Shown here piece by piece: positions 10,657 to 19,566 of a stretch of 52,767 nt of DNA. Positions within the stretch are counted from its first letter, which is position 1. Each line of letters begins with the position of its first letter. Below the pieces are notes generated by a model that ran no database searches, was not told the origin of the DNA, and worked only from the letters and a program-made list of their open reading frames with translations. The DNA comes from Tenebrionibacter intestinalis. GTDB lineage: Bacteria; Pseudomonadota; Gammaproteobacteria; Enterobacterales; Enterobacteriaceae. The translations under genes were made by a program, and so were the position numbers. Where the stretch lies: NCBI RefSeq assembly GCF_016632365.1, contig NZ_JAEPBH010000014.1, positions 1 through 52,767 on the forward strand. The letters run 5' to 3'.

Positions 10657-11190
10657 ATGCAGGCGCAAATGGAAGAAACACAGGCCTTTGAAAACCGCGT
10701 GCTGGAACGCCTGAACGCCGGCAAAAACGTCAGGAGCCTGCTTATCGCCGCAGTAGAGCTGTTAACAGAAGCGGTCAATAATCTGGTTATGCAAGTGTTT
10801 CGCAAGGACGATTACGCCGTTAAATACGCCGTTGAACCGCTGCTCGACGGCAATGGCCCGCTCGGCGAACTCTCAGTGCGTCTGAAGCTGGTTTACGGGC
10901 TGGGTGTGATTAGCCGCGCGGAATACGAAGACTGCGAGCTGCTGATGGCGCTACGCGAAGAGCTGAATCACGACGGCAGCGACTATACCTTCATTGATGA
11001 TGAAATACTCGGGCCTTTCAGCGAACTGCACTGCGTTAGCGCGCTCCCGCCCGCGCCTTCGCCCGACGACGATCCCAAACTGGCCGCAATGCAGATTCAG
11101 CGCTACCAACAGATCGTTCGTTCCACTCTGGTGCTTTCGCTGACCGAACTGCTCGCCCGAATCGGCTTAAAAAAAGCCTTCCGCAAATAA
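10657..11190 (+). CDS. mtlR: Mannitol operon repressor MtlR
   Basis: Represses mtl expression in enterics by a mechanism that does not use a classic HTH domain. It has 177 residues against about 195 in E. coli. An in-frame TAA at 10642-10644 rules out a longer N-terminus, and the start aligns with an internal Met of the E. coli protein. Conserved segments are LRLN-like AVELLTEAVN, VFRKDDYAVKYAVEPLLDG and ALREELNHDG. No clear Shine-Dalgarno sequence is visible. It is the last gene of the mtl operon. Confidence 0.95.
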   Translation: MQAQMEETQAFENRVLERLNAGKNVRSLLIAAVELLTEAVNNLVMQVFRKDDYAVKYAVEPLLDGNGPLGELSVRLKLVYGLGVISRAEYEDCELLMALREELNHDGSDYTFIDDEILGPFSELHCVSALPPAPSPDDDPKLAAMQIQRYQQIVRSTLVLSLTELLARIGLKKAFRK

Positions 11191-11259
11191 TCGTTTTCCC
11201 TTTTTGGCTACACTCTGGTGTATCCTTGCCGCCCTGTCGGGTAACTATCGCGAATTATC

Positions 11260-11622
11260 ATGAAAGAGATCGAAAAAAACGAAATTAAACGCCTGAGCGA
11301 CCGTCTGGACGCCGTGCGCCATCAGATGGCGTCGTTATCGCTGGTTGAACAGGCCGACAAGTACGCAGAGCTGGAAAAAGAAAAAGCCTCGCTGGAGACC
11401 GAAATTGCCCGCCTGCACGAAGTGCGCGGCGAAAAACTGAGCAAAGAAGCGCAGAAGCTGATGAAGATGCCGTTTAGCCGGGCGATTACGAAAAAAGAAC
11501 AGGCGGATATGGGCAAGTTAAAGAAAAGCGTGCGCGGCCTGATAGTGGTTCACCCCATGACCGCGCTGGGCCGGGAAATGGGTCTGAAAGTGATGACCGG
11601 CTACGCCCACGCAACATTCTGA
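11260..11622 (+). CDS. yibL: YibL family ribosome-associated protein
   Basis: Small basic protein of 120 residues, the same length as E. coli YibL, which co-purifies with ribosomal particles. The N-terminal half is a coiled coil ([14 protein letters not shown] to [13 protein letters not shown]). The C-terminal half carries the conserved [21 protein letters not shown] and the [13 protein letters not shown] ending. The function is not established. It converges on the Fic gene with only two bases between stop codons and no visible terminator. Confidence 0.94.
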   Translation: MKEIEKNEIKRLSDRLDAVRHQMASLSLVEQADKYAELEKEKASLETEIARLHEVRGEKLSKEAQKLMKMPFSRAITKKEQADMGKLKKSVRGLIVVHPMTALGREMGLKVMTGYAHATF

Positions 11623-11624
11623 GG

Positions 11625-13001
11625 CTACCAGTCCTGGGTTGAGCGAGGCGAATCCGTACGGTGGCTCCAGCGCTTCATCTCACGCAGGCTCTTCGGGGAG
11701 AGGTAAACGTTGCCTTTCCCTTCCTTTACGCGCCTTAACAGCCCCAGCGCCGTCAGCTTTTTCAGGTCATCGCGCGCGGTGTTTTCTGACACCTTCATCC
11801 GCTTGCTGATTTCAGCCGCCGTAAACAGCACCCCAGGCTGGTGGATTGCGATTGCCGCCAGATCGCGCTGGCGGCCATTCAGATCCGCATATATACCCGA
11901 TTCATACAACCATTGCTTAAGCCGGGCGCGTGTCTCAATAATCTGCTGAATATAATCAATATATTCCCGCACCGCGCGGCTGACTATCTCGCACTGATAA
12001 TTCACAAAGTAGGTCAGGTCCATATCATCCGTTTCGGTATAAAGATAGGCCCTTACGTACTGCGATGGCGCATTCTTAAGCAGCTTGCTGATGGAAATAT
12101 AGCGAAACGCGGTATAACCGCACTTAAGCATATACCAGTAAAACAGCGCTCTGGCGGTGCGGCCGTTGCCATCCCTGAACGGATGCAAATAGCCAATGAA
12201 AAAATGCAGGATGCACGCTTTTACCAGTGGATGCAGGTAGTTTTCATCGTTTGCCGTTTCATGAGGCAAGTTGATAAATTCACACAAGTGCGCCAGCGCC
12301 TCTGGCAGCACATTCGCCGGCGGCGGCGCGTGAACAACGCTCCCTTCATGATCGACAACCGCAACGTCATCTTCCTCCTGGCGCAGCACGCCGGGCGTAT
12401 ATTTTGTATCATCGATACCTTCAACGGCCATACGGTGCAGCGCAAGTATTTCATTGATATCGAACTTTTTTAAACCACGCTGCGACACATACTGCATCAG
12501 ACGATAATTTCCCATTATCATCAGTTCGCTTTCATCACGGGGCTGGCGGCCCACTTTAATCATTTCAAGCGCGACACGGCTCGTTGTCGCCGCGCCCTCA
12601 AGCTGGCTGGAGGCAATAGATTCCGCCGCCCGCAGCTCGTCCATCAGATATTCCGCGCCGTCAAAACGCTCATATCGCTCCTTTTCCGCCGCAGACGAGG
12701 CCAGCCTGTCAACCGTGGAGCAGGATTTTTGTATTGTCGCTGTGTTATTAACAAAAGGCGGCACCAGTTGCTGCATTGCCTCGTTCCAGACTTTCGCCGA
12801 AAGCCAGGACGCAGAAAGCAAGCGCGCAAGCTTCAGGTACTCCCACAGTTTATCCAGCTTTTCCGGCGGCGTAATACGGTGTCGAAGCTGGTCATAATGA
12901 AAGTATGACGTCCCCTTAAGCCTGTAGCCAATCAGATATTCATTGACCAGATCATCGGTAATTACTGATATATCAAGCGCAGGCGGGCGGGTCACTTTCA
13001 T
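11625..13001 (-). CDS. Fic family protein, probable AMP transferase
   Basis: Fic-domain protein of 458 residues. The core motif HPFRDGNGR (residues 273-281) has the catalytic His and the ATP-phosphate-binding residues intact. SSQLEG (131-136) matches the N-terminal inhibitory helix [S/T]xxxEG, which makes it a class II, self-inhibited Fic protein. Before it is a Fic_N-type region; after residue 390 comes a winged-helix-like segment (ISKRMKVSENTARDDLKKLTALGLL). Known members transfer AMP to a protein Tyr/Ser/Thr. The target here is unknown, and no partner antitoxin gene is adjacent, in line with intramolecular inhibition. It sits between yiiM and yibL, where E. coli has no such gene. An inverted repeat covers its ribosome site. 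Confidence 0.92.
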   Translation of the reverse strand: MKVTRPPALDISVITDDLVNEYLIGYRLKGTSYFHYDQLRHRITPPEKLDKLWEYLKLARLLSASWLSAKVWNEAMQQLVPPFVNNTATIQKSCSTVDRLASSAAEKERYERFDGAEYLMDELRAAESIASSQLEGAATTSRVALEMIKVGRQPRDESELMIMGNYRLMQYVSQRGLKKFDINEILALHRMAVEGIDDTKYTPGVLRQEEDDVAVVDHEGSVVHAPPPANVLPEALAHLCEFINLPHETANDENYLHPLVKACILHFFIGYLHPFRDGNGRTARALFYWYMLKCGYTAFRYISISKLLKNAPSQYVRAYLYTETDDMDLTYFVNYQCEIVSRAVREYIDYIQQIIETRARLKQWLYESGIYADLNGRQRDLAAIAIHQPGVLFTAAEISKRMKVSENTARDDLKKLTALGLLRRVKEGKGNVYLSPKSLREMKRWSHRTDSPRSTQDW

Positions 13002-13004
13002 GCT

Positions 13005-13034
13005 TCACCTCAAAAATGTAGAAAATTGAGGTGA
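13005..13034 (-). promoter_or_regulatory. Inverted repeat covering the Fic-gene ribosome site
   Basis: Perfect 9-bp inverted repeat TCACCTCAA / TTGAGGTGA with a 12-base spacer, ending 3 bases before the ATG. On the mRNA the downstream arm contains the Shine-Dalgarno sequence GAGGTG. It could be an RNA hairpin that hides the ribosome site, or a dimer operator, possibly for the winged-helix domain of the Fic protein. Confidence 0.65.
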
Positions 13035-13085
13035 TAGTGGGTGAAGTGAGCGAAAAAGGCAAGCTGGCGTAATTTGCAAAAGCGA

Positions 13086-13757
13086 TCAACCAAATAACCG
13101 GCGGGTAAAACTTTCAATTTTGCCGCTGATGCGCCGCTTTTGCAGGGTTTTCGTCCAGCCTGCAGACAGGCCCGCCGCACTCAGCAGGCGGTGATACTGC
13201 TCATCGTCAAAGGGCAAATGCCAGGCGATGGCCGCCGCGTCGTACACGCTGACGTCGCTCAGGCGCGAAACCAGCGCCAGCGGCTCGTCGGCGCTGACTG
13301 CGCCGCCCGCAATGACCCGATACAGCCAGCCCACCCGGCCATTTTCCTGCATCCGCTGCGTTAAATCACCGACGCCGGAATGGAAATTAAGCTTGTAACA
13401 CGGCGAACGCGGCTGCGTCACCTGAATCAGGGCGTGGCCCCAGCGATAGATATCGCCAATGTACACGCTGCGCTCGGTCATGCCTTCAGTAGAAAGATTC
13501 TCCCCGAAACCCGGCGCAATAAAAAAATCCGCCTGCTCAGGGAACGCCTGCCGCCAGGCGGCGTAGTGCTCGCGCGGATAGTGACACAGCGCGCGATCAA
13601 CGCCGCCGTGGATAACTTTCTCCGCCTGGCTGTCGCCCTGAAGCCCGGTCGAGGTCAGCTTCAGCTCGCCATCCACCTGGAATTTCTCAATAGCGCTTGG
13701 CCGACTGCCCGGATAGTCACGCACCTTACCGACAAAAACCTGAACCGGATAATGCAT
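13086..13757 (-). CDS. yiiM: 6-hydroxylaminopurine resistance protein, MOSC domain (YiiM)
   Basis: MOSC-domain protein of 223 residues (E. coli YiiM has 224). It is a molybdenum-cofactor enzyme that reduces N-hydroxylated compounds and protects from base analogues such as 6-N-hydroxylaminopurine. Visible features are the N-terminal beta-barrel with HGGVDRALCHYPREHY, GENLSTEGMTE, and the Cys ligand in QPRSPCYKLN. The C-terminal helical part ends RRISGKIESFTRRLF. It lies downstream of sodA on the same strand, close to the E. coli arrangement. Confidence 0.95.
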   Translation of the reverse strand: MHYPVQVFVGKVRDYPGSRPSAIEKFQVDGELKLTSTGLQGDSQAEKVIHGGVDRALCHYPREHYAAWRQAFPEQADFFIAPGFGENLSTEGMTERSVYIGDIYRWGHALIQVTQPRSPCYKLNFHSGVGDLTQRMQENGRVGWLYRVIAGGAVSADEPLALVSRLSDVSVYDAAAIAWHLPFDDEQYHRLLSAAGLSAGWTKTLQKRRISGKIESFTRRLFG

Positions 13758-13819
13758 CTGCCGCTCCTCTCATTGCGGGGATAAAAAAAGCGAGCCTGTC
13801 GGCCCGCTCAGATTGTCGC

Positions 13820-13950
13820 CAAAGAGGCCAAAAACGTGGTTTCGCCCCCTTTTTCGCTATCAGCCGAAAATCAATACCTTGATTTTCCCTGTTTATTTCG
13901 TGACATTGCGTGCCGAAGCCGCGCGTATCGGCATCTGACAATCGTCTCAG
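13820..13950. repeat. Diverged copy of a ~130-bp structured intergenic repeat
   Basis: Same layout as the repeats at 20884-21016 and 52621-52752: an AAAG-type imperfect stem-loop, a CCGAAAATCAA-n4-TTGATTTTCCCT core palindrome, a second hairpin (TGCCGA / TCGGCA) and an end with TGACA and GTCTCAG. The second hairpin differs in sequence from the other copies but keeps its pairing. Similarity is partial, so family membership is inferred. Confidence 0.5.
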
Positions 13951-13986
13951 CGAACCTTCCGGCCCGCGCTTATTCCTGACGGCGAA

Positions 13987-14607
13987 TTATTTTTTAGCGG
14001 CAAAACGCGCTGCGGCTTCGTCCCAGTTCACCACGTTCCAGAACTCTTTGATGTAGTCCGGACGGCGGTTCTGGAATTTGAGATAGTACGCGTGCTCCCA
14101 CACGTCCAAGCCCAGAATCGGGTAACCGGAAGCGCCGGCAACCGCTTCACCCATCAGCGGGCTGTCCTGGTTTGCAGTAGACGTCACGGCCAGTTTTCCG
14201 TCTTTTAATACCAGCCACGCCCAGCCGGAGCCAAAGCGGGTCGCGGCCGCTTTTTCAAACTCTTCTTTAAATTTTTCCACGCTGCCAAAATCACGCTCAA
14301 TCGCGGCTTTCAGATCGCCCTGAAGCGTCGTGCCTTTTTTCAGGCCCTTCCAGAACAGGCTGTGGTTTGCATGGCCGCCTGCGTTATTGCGCAGCACGGT
14401 TTTCTTATCGGCAGGCACCTGATCCAGTTTCGTAATAAGCTCCTCTACCGGCAGGTTCGCCAGCTCCGGCAGGCTTTCCAGCGCCGCGTTCGCGTTATTC
14501 ACGTAGGTCTGATGATGTTTGGTGTGATGGATTTCCATCGTCTGCTTGTCGAAGTGAGGTTCCAGCGCATCGTAAGCATAAGGCAGAGACGGCAGTGTAT
14601 AGCTCAT
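13987..14607 (-). CDS. sodA: Superoxide dismutase [Mn]
   Basis: Cytoplasmic Mn superoxide dismutase of 206 residues, as in E. coli. The start [20 protein letters not shown] at 14607 is preceded by GGGAGATAAATTT; an ATG 162 bases upstream only adds non-homologous residues. The metal ligands are in place: His in MEIHHTKHH, His in [13 protein letters not shown], and Asp and His in [20 protein letters not shown] Fur-like box overlaps its promoter region, matching the known iron control of sodA. Confidence 0.98.
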   Translation of the reverse strand: MSYTLPSLPYAYDALEPHFDKQTMEIHHTKHHQTYVNNANAALESLPELANLPVEELITKLDQVPADKKTVLRNNAGGHANHSLFWKGLKKGTTLQGDLKAAIERDFGSVEKFKEEFEKAAATRFGSGWAWLVLKDGKLAVTSTANQDSPLMGEAVAGASGYPILGLDVWEHAYYLKFQNRRPDYIKEFWNVVNWDEAAARFAAKK

Positions 14608-14667
14608 AAATTTATCTCCCATATTGTCGGGCGGCAAAGTTGTTAACGCCGCGTGAGCAGTCGGTTT

Positions 14668-14673
14668 ATTATA
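14668..14673 (-). promoter_or_regulatory. Probable sodA -10 element
   Basis: TATAAT on the minus strand, 61 bases before the sodA start. No convincing -35 is seen, which fits an activator-dependent promoter such as the SoxS-controlled one in E. coli. Confidence 0.5.
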
Positions 14674-14684
14674 GTTAGTTAAAA

Positions 14685-14703
14685 GATATTGAAAATGTTT
14701 ATC
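14685..14703. promoter_or_regulatory. Fur-box-like site upstream of sodA
   Basis: GATATTGAAAATGTTTATC matches 15 of 19 positions of the Fur consensus. It lies just upstream of the -10 element, so Fur-Fe2+ would block the promoter. E. coli sodA is Fur-repressed. Confidence 0.65.
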
Positions 14704-14830
14704 CGTGCCACAGCGATAGATTGCCCTATTGTTAGTAAAAATGTGAGCGTAATCCGTGGATTCCCGCACATTTTGCCAGCCCCCTGCTTAACGCGGCAGC
14801 CGTTCAAAGGTTATCCTCTGCGCCTCTTTT

Positions 14831-14836
14831 TAGACT
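14831..14836 (+). promoter_or_regulatory. Probable rhaT -10 element
   Basis: CTTTTTAGACT resembles the E. coli rhaBAD -10 region (TAGACT). It lies about 55 bases before the rhaT start. A RhaS-type half-site may lie near 14770-14790, but I cannot define it. Confidence 0.35.
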
Positions 14837-14890
14837 CCTGCAATTGGGCAGCGCGCACGACGCCTGGCCCGCAACAGGGGGATTAAAACA

Positions 14891-15925
14891 ATGAGTGACG
14901 CAATTACAATGGGGATTCTCTGGCATCTGATCGGCGCTGCCAGCGCCGCCTGCTTTTATGCCCCGTTCAAAAAAGTCAAAAACTGGTCATGGGAAACCAT
15001 GTGGTCGGTCGGCGGCATCGTGTCCTGGCTGGTGCTGCCGTGGCTTATCAGCTTCGCGCTGTTGCCTGATTTTTGGGGCTATTACGGCGCCTTCAGCGCT
15101 TCCACGCTGCTGCCGGTATTTCTGTTTGGCGCAATGTGGGGAGTCGGCAATATCAACTATGGGCTGACCATGCGCTACCTGGGGATGTCAATGGGCATCG
15201 GTATCGCCATAGGCATTACGCTTATCGTCGGTACGCTGATGACGCCTATTCTTAACGGCAAATTCGACGTACTGATCGGCACGCCTGGCGGCCGCCTGAC
15301 GCTGCTCGGCGTACTGGTGGCGCTGGTGGGCGTCGGTATTGTCACCCGCGCAGGCCAACTTAAAGAGCGCCAGATGGGTATTAAGGCCGAAGATTTCAAT
15401 CTGAAAAAAGGCCTGTTGCTGGCGGTGATGTGCGGGGTTTTCTCTGCGGGAATGTCCTTTGCTATGGACGCCGCCAAACCTATGCACGACGCCGCCGCCG
15501 CGCTGGGCGTCGATCCGCTATACGCCGCGCTGCCAAGCTATGTGGTTATCATGGGCGGCGGCGCGTTAATCAATCTCGGTTTTTGCTTTATTCGCCTTGC
15601 GAAGGTGCCATCGCTATCCATCAAGGCCGATTTCTCCATTGCCAGGCCGCTGATTATCACCAACCTGCTGCTCTCCGCGCTGGGCGGGCTGATGTGGTAT
15701 CTACAGTTCTTCTTCTATGCCTGGGGCCACGCCAGGATACCGGCGCAGTACGACTACGTAAGCTGGATGCTGCACATGAGCTTCTACGTGCTGTGCGGCG
15801 GCCTGGTAGGCCTGGTGCTGCGGGAATGGAACAATGCGGGTCGTCGCCCGGTCGGCGTACTGAGCATCGGCTGCGTGGTGATTATCATCGCTGCCAATAT
15901 CGTGGGGCTGGGGATGGCGCGCTAA
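14891..15925 (+). CDS. rhaT: L-rhamnose/proton symporter
   Basis: Inner-membrane transporter that imports L-rhamnose with H+. It has 344 residues as in E. coli and is made of about ten hydrophobic helices. Family signatures seen: [20 protein letters not shown] at the N-terminus, [35 protein letters not shown], and [35 protein letters not shown] precedes the ATG. It is divergent from sodA and converges with rhaR; a strong terminator follows. Confidence 0.98.
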   Translation: MSDAITMGILWHLIGAASAACFYAPFKKVKNWSWETMWSVGGIVSWLVLPWLISFALLPDFWGYYGAFSASTLLPVFLFGAMWGVGNINYGLTMRYLGMSMGIGIAIGITLIVGTLMTPILNGKFDVLIGTPGGRLTLLGVLVALVGVGIVTRAGQLKERQMGIKAEDFNLKKGLLLAVMCGVFSAGMSFAMDAAKPMHDAAAALGVDPLYAALPSYVVIMGGGALINLGFCFIRLAKVPSLSIKADFSIARPLIITNLLLSALGGLMWYLQFFFYAWGHARIPAQYDYVSWMLHMSFYVLCGGLVGLVLREWNNAGRRPVGVLSIGCVVIIIAANIVGLGMAR

Positions 15926-15946
15926 GCCTGCACGGATAATGTCTCA

Positions 15947-15984
15947 CGCGCGGGCGGTGAAGAATTCGCCCGCGCGTTTGCTTT
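15947..15984 (+). terminator. rhaT terminator
   Basis: Ten-base perfect stem CGCGCGGGCG / CGCCCGCGCG with a 10-base loop, followed by TTTGCTTT. Confidence 0.8.
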
Positions 15985-16017
15985 ACGAGGCGCGCGCAGC
16001 GCCTTCTGCGCTTTACG

Positions 16018-16860
16018 TTAAACCGGCGCTTCGGTTGCCGCGCCGCTACCGCTGCGCTGACGCCACTGCCTTGGGGTTACGCCGGTTTCCCGGGTAAATA
16101 CCACCGAAAAGTAGTTACTGTCTTCAAACCCGCAAAGCATGGCGATTTCGCTAATCAATAACCCGGTGCGCTGTAACAGATACTGCGCATGGCAAATGCG
16201 TAGCTGGCGCAGATAGTGATTGATGCTCATACCGGTTTGCTGACGGAACTGCTGACGCAGGGAGCGCTCGCTGCACTGGTGCTGCGCACAGAACGCGTCG
16301 AGGTCGAACGCCCGGTTCAGGCTGGCCGCCAGCGTGGCAATCAACCTGTCCAGCACGCTTTCGTCCTGCGCCTGCGCCCGATCGGGCTGATAGCGATGGC
16401 GCTGTAGCGTCAACAATAGCTGTAAAAACAGCGCTTCGGCCAGTTTACCGGAGAGCGCGTCTTCTCTGGCGCTCTCCTGTTCAAGCTGGCTGATAATCTG
16501 CCGCGCCAGCGTCATGCCTACGCCGCCAAGCCGCCAGGCGGGCTGCGCAGGAAGCGTTTCGTTCCAGTCCGCGCCCAGGCGCAGGCGCTCCGGGCACCAA
16601 ATAATATTTTGTAAAACCAGATCGTTTACCGAGGCGTAGCTATGGCAGTCTTCCGCGCGGATATAAAATAAATCGCCGCGCGTAACGCGATAGGGCCGCC
16701 CGTTGAGCACGTGCAGCCCGTTGCCGCGCCACACCAGCACCAGCTCGCAAAAATCATGAGAATGCTCAGCGAAAACACGCTGAGGATAGCGGTCGGCTAC
16801 TGCCACAGACTGGGCGTCGCACGTGAATAAATCCGTTTTACGCAGGATAAGTTCGGCCAC
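16018..16860 (-). CDS. rhaR: Transcriptional activator RhaR
   Basis: AraC/XylS-type activator that binds L-rhamnose and turns on rhaSR transcription. The N-terminal cupin domain shows [26 protein letters not shown]; the C-terminal pair of HTH motifs shows [17 protein letters not shown] and [26 protein letters not shown] choose a GTG start at 16860 (280 residues) because GAGGT lies 6 bases before it and it aligns with the 282-residue E. coli form. A 335-residue reading from an upstream ATG would run back into rhaS. It is second in rhaS-rhaR with a 70-base gap. Confidence 0.94.
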   Translation of the reverse strand: MAELILRKTDLFTCDAQSVAVADRYPQRVFAEHSHDFCELVLVWRGNGLHVLNGRPYRVTRGDLFYIRAEDCHSYASVNDLVLQNIIWCPERLRLGADWNETLPAQPAWRLGGVGMTLARQIISQLEQESAREDALSGKLAEALFLQLLLTLQRHRYQPDRAQAQDESVLDRLIATLAASLNRAFDLDAFCAQHQCSERSLRQQFRQQTGMSINHYLRQLRICHAQYLLQRTGLLISEIAMLCGFEDSNYFSVVFTRETGVTPRQWRQRSGSGAATEAPV

Positions 16861-16930
16861 GGAATACCTCAAAAACCAGGGTCGAATATTATCAGCGCAA
16901 CACGGCCAAAAAACGGTGACCCGTTTCGCG

Positions 16931-17767
16931 TTACTGAAGCAGCGTGTCCCGCCCCTGGCGTACCTCCCGCGGCGACCAGTTAAATTCTCGCTTAAACAAC
17001 GTGGAAAAGTGATTGCTGTCGCCAAAACCGCAGCGAAACGCGATATCCGTGACGCTCTCTTCGCTATGGCGAAGCAAATGACGCGCCCTCATCAGCCGCA
17101 GCCGGTTGAGATAGCGCTGCGGCGTCAGCCCGGTTTGCTGTTTAAGCTGGCGATGCAGCGTGCGCAACGAGAGCGAAAACGTTGCCGATAGCGTTTCCCA
17201 ACAGATCTCTTCTGCAAAGTGATCTTCCAGCCAGTTCAGCAAATGGCTGAGCCGCACATCGCCGTCATCCCTGTTCTGCGCCAGGCTTCCCTGGCGCAGC
17301 AATACCAGCAGTTGCATAAACAGGATTTCACGCCCGGCAACCACATGGGCGTCGTCGGCGTCCACAGTTTCCTCAAATTTTTCAATTAACTGCCGCACCT
17401 GCTGTAGCGTACCTGCCCCCACGCGCCAGTGTGACGGATAGTGGCCGTTATGCTCCTGCGGCAGCAGGCGATCGAGGCTTGAGAGAAAGCTGAACGCGTC
17501 CGGCGCACGGTACAGCACATTAGTCAGGCAAAGGTTCTCAGTGTGCTCGAACAGATGTCTGTCGTGGTCGCGCACAAAACAGACTGAACCGCCGCTCAGC
17601 GTATAGGGCTGACCGTTGAATATATGCGTGCCGGTGCCATGCTCAACAATAATAATTTCATGAAAATCATGGTGATGCTCCGGGAATTCACCCTGAGGCA
17701 GGCGCGGCTCAATGGCAACGGACGCCCGTCCGGAAGGAAAAAAATCAGCGCCATGCAATACCGTCAT
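16931..17767 (-). CDS. rhaS: Transcriptional activator RhaS
   Basis: AraC/XylS-type activator of rhaBAD and rhaT, 278 residues as in E. coli from [16 protein letters not shown]. The N-terminal sugar-binding cupin contains [24 protein letters not shown]. The C-terminal HTH pair contains [18 protein letters not shown] and [28 protein letters not shown] lies 8 bases before the chosen ATG; another ATG two codons earlier is too close to it. Divergent from rhaB across a shared control region. Confidence 0.97.
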   Translation of the reverse strand: MTVLHGADFFPSGRASVAIEPRLPQGEFPEHHHDFHEIIIVEHGTGTHIFNGQPYTLSGGSVCFVRDHDRHLFEHTENLCLTNVLYRAPDAFSFLSSLDRLLPQEHNGHYPSHWRVGAGTLQQVRQLIEKFEETVDADDAHVVAGREILFMQLLVLLRQGSLAQNRDDGDVRLSHLLNWLEDHFAEEICWETLSATFSLSLRTLHRQLKQQTGLTPQRYLNRLRLMRARHLLRHSEESVTDIAFRCGFGDSNHFSTLFKREFNWSPREVRQGRDTLLQ

Positions 17768-17971
17768 CGTCATTTCTCCACCGCTGTACTTTGCCCGATA
17801 GTAGTGAGCGCGCATTATTCTCACCTTAAAATTTCGGCGCGCAGAGACGCAAAAACTGCACGTTTTTCAAGAAAGACAGCGGCTTTACGCCGAAATGCGC
17901 GAGCTGTCACACCCCCGGGCCTGTCGCGCAACGGGCTTTTATGTCGGCTGCGGCGCGCAAGCGCCGCAAAT

Positions 17972-17987
17972 TGTGAGCCACCTCACG
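17972..17987. promoter_or_regulatory. CRP site in the rhaS-rhaB control region
   Basis: TGTGAGCCACCTCACG, one base off the consensus. The flanks AATT and TTCACCTTT match the position of the E. coli rhaBAD CRP site just upstream of the RhaS site. Confidence 0.8.
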
Positions 17988-17990
17988 TTC

Positions 17991-18040
17991 ACCTTTGCTT
18001 CCTTGCCAGCGCCCTGGCCGCGCTGTCAGTAGTAAGAAGG
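17991..18040 (+). promoter_or_regulatory. RhaS-binding region of the rhaBAD promoter
   Basis: ACCTTTGCTTCCTTGCC, followed one turn later by a second half-site-like segment, lines up with the E. coli rhaI half-sites (ATCTTTCCCTGGTTGCC as I recall) directly after the CRP site. Confidence 0.6.
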
Positions 18041-18060
18041 TGGTCCGATACATCGTTTTT

Positions 18061-18066
18061 TACACT
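18061..18066 (+). promoter_or_regulatory. Probable rhaBAD -10 element
   Basis: TACACT preceded by a T run, in the same position as TAGACT in the E. coli rhaBAD promoter. It lies 30 bases before the rhaB start. Confidence 0.5.
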
Positions 18067-18096
18067 GGCGGACAACAAGTAGCAGAGGAACACGTT

Positions 18097-19566
18097 ATGT
18101 CGGTTCGTCATTGTGTCGCCGTAGACCTGGGCGCTTCCAGCGGCCGCGTTATGTTGGCCACCTATAACAGAGAAAAACGTAGCCTTGCGTTAAAGGAGAT
18201 TCACCGCTTCGCCAACTGCCTGCGGCAGGTGGACGGTAGCGACTGCTGGGATGTGGACGCGCTGGAGAGCGAAATTCGCCACGGCCTGCAAAAGGTCTGT
18301 GATGAACACGTGCGCCCGGACAGCATAGGCATTGATACCTGGGGCGTGGATTTTGTGCTGATTGATGAAAACGGCGAGCGCGTCGGGCTGCCGGTGTCCT
18401 ATCGCGACGCCCGCACCGAAGGCGTCATGCCACAGGCTATCGCAAGCCTCGGGCGTGAAAATATCTATCGCCGCTCCGGCATTCAGTTTCTGCCGTTCAA
18501 CACGCTCTATCAGCTACGGGCGCTCAGCCAGCAGCAGCCTGCGCTGATTAAGCGCGTGGCCCATGCGCTGCTGATCCCCGATTACTTTTGTTTCCGCCTT
18601 ACCGGCGCGCTCAACTGGGAATACACCAACGCCACCACTACCCAGTTGGTTAATATCAATACCGATAACTGGGACGACACGTTACTCAACTGGGCGGGCA
18701 TCCCCCCTGGCTGGTTCGGCGCGCCCACCCACCCTGGCAACGTTATCGGCCAGTGGATCTGCCGCGAAGGCCACCGCATCCCGGTGGTTTCAGTAGCCAC
18801 GCACGATACCGCCAGCGCGGTGATTGCCGCGCCGCTGGCGGATGCCGACGCCGCGTATCTGTCGTCCGGCACCTGGTCGCTGATGGGGTTTGAAAGCAAA
18901 ACGCCCTTTATCGACGATAACGCGCTGGCTGCCAACATCACTAACGAGGGCGGTGCGGAAGGGCGCTATCGGGTGCTGAAAAATATTATGGGGCTGTGGC
19001 TGTTACAGCGGATCGTACGGGAACAGGCGATAACCGATCTTCCCGATCTTATCGCCCGCACCCGTCAGATCCCGGCCTGCCGGTTTGTTATTAATCCCAA
19101 CGACGATCGCTTTATTAACCCGGACGACATGAGTCTGGAGATCCGACGCGCCTGCCGTGAAAGCGGTCAGCCGGAACCGCAAAACGATGCCGAACTGGCG
19201 CGCTGCATCTTCGACAGCCTGGCGCTGCTGTATGCCAAAGTGCTGGATGAGCTAAGCGCGCTACGCGCTCGCCCGTTCAACCGCCTGCATATTGTCGGCG
19301 GCGGCTGCCAGAACCAGCTTTTGAACCAGCTATGCGCCGACGCCTGCGGCATACCGGTTCTGGCCGGGCCGGTGGAGGCCTCCACGCTTGGCAATATCGG
19401 CTGCCAGCTTATGGCGCTGGACGAAATACCCGATGTGGACGCCTTTCGCCGCGTGGTGGAAGAAAGCCATATTTTAACGCCGTTTACCCCGCAACCTGAA
19501 AGCGACATTGCCCGCTATGTCGCGCAGTATCAGCCACAACGTTTAACCAGGGAGATTTGCGCATGA
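18097..19566 (+). CDS. rhaB: Rhamnulokinase
   Basis: FGGY-family sugar kinase that phosphorylates L-rhamnulose to L-rhamnulose-1-phosphate. It is 489 residues as in E. coli, starting [20 protein letters not shown], which is the first phosphate-binding motif. Others are [20 protein letters not shown] (ATPase core), SSGTWSLMG and [21 protein letters not shown]. The start at 18097 has AGAGGAA upstream; in-frame ATGs further up lie in the promoter. Its stop overlaps the rhaA start (ATGA). Confidence 0.98.
   Translation: MSVRHCVAVDLGASSGRVMLATYNREKRSLALKEIHRFANCLRQVDGSDCWDVDALESEIRHGLQKVCDEHVRPDSIGIDTWGVDFVLIDENGERVGLPVSYRDARTEGVMPQAIASLGRENIYRRSGIQFLPFNTLYQLRALSQQQPALIKRVAHALLIPDYFCFRLTGALNWEYTNATTTQLVNINTDNWDDTLLNWAGIPPGWFGAPTHPGNVIGQWICREGHRIPVVSVATHDTASAVIAAPLADADAAYLSSGTWSLMGFESKTPFIDDNALAANITNEGGAEGRYRVLKNIMGLWLLQRIVREQAITDLPDLIARTRQIPACRFVINPNDDRFINPDDMSLEIRRACRESGQPEPQNDAELARCIFDSLALLYAKVLDELSALRARPFNRLHIVGGGCQNQLLNQLCADACGIPVLAGPVEASTLGNIGCQLMALDEIPDVDAFRRVVEESHILTPFTPQPESDIARYVAQYQPQRLTREICA

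Noticed and set aside
16861-17025. N-terminal extension of RhaR to 335 residues
   Set aside because: It overlaps rhaS and is not homologous; the GTG at 16860 has a ribosome site and gives the family length.
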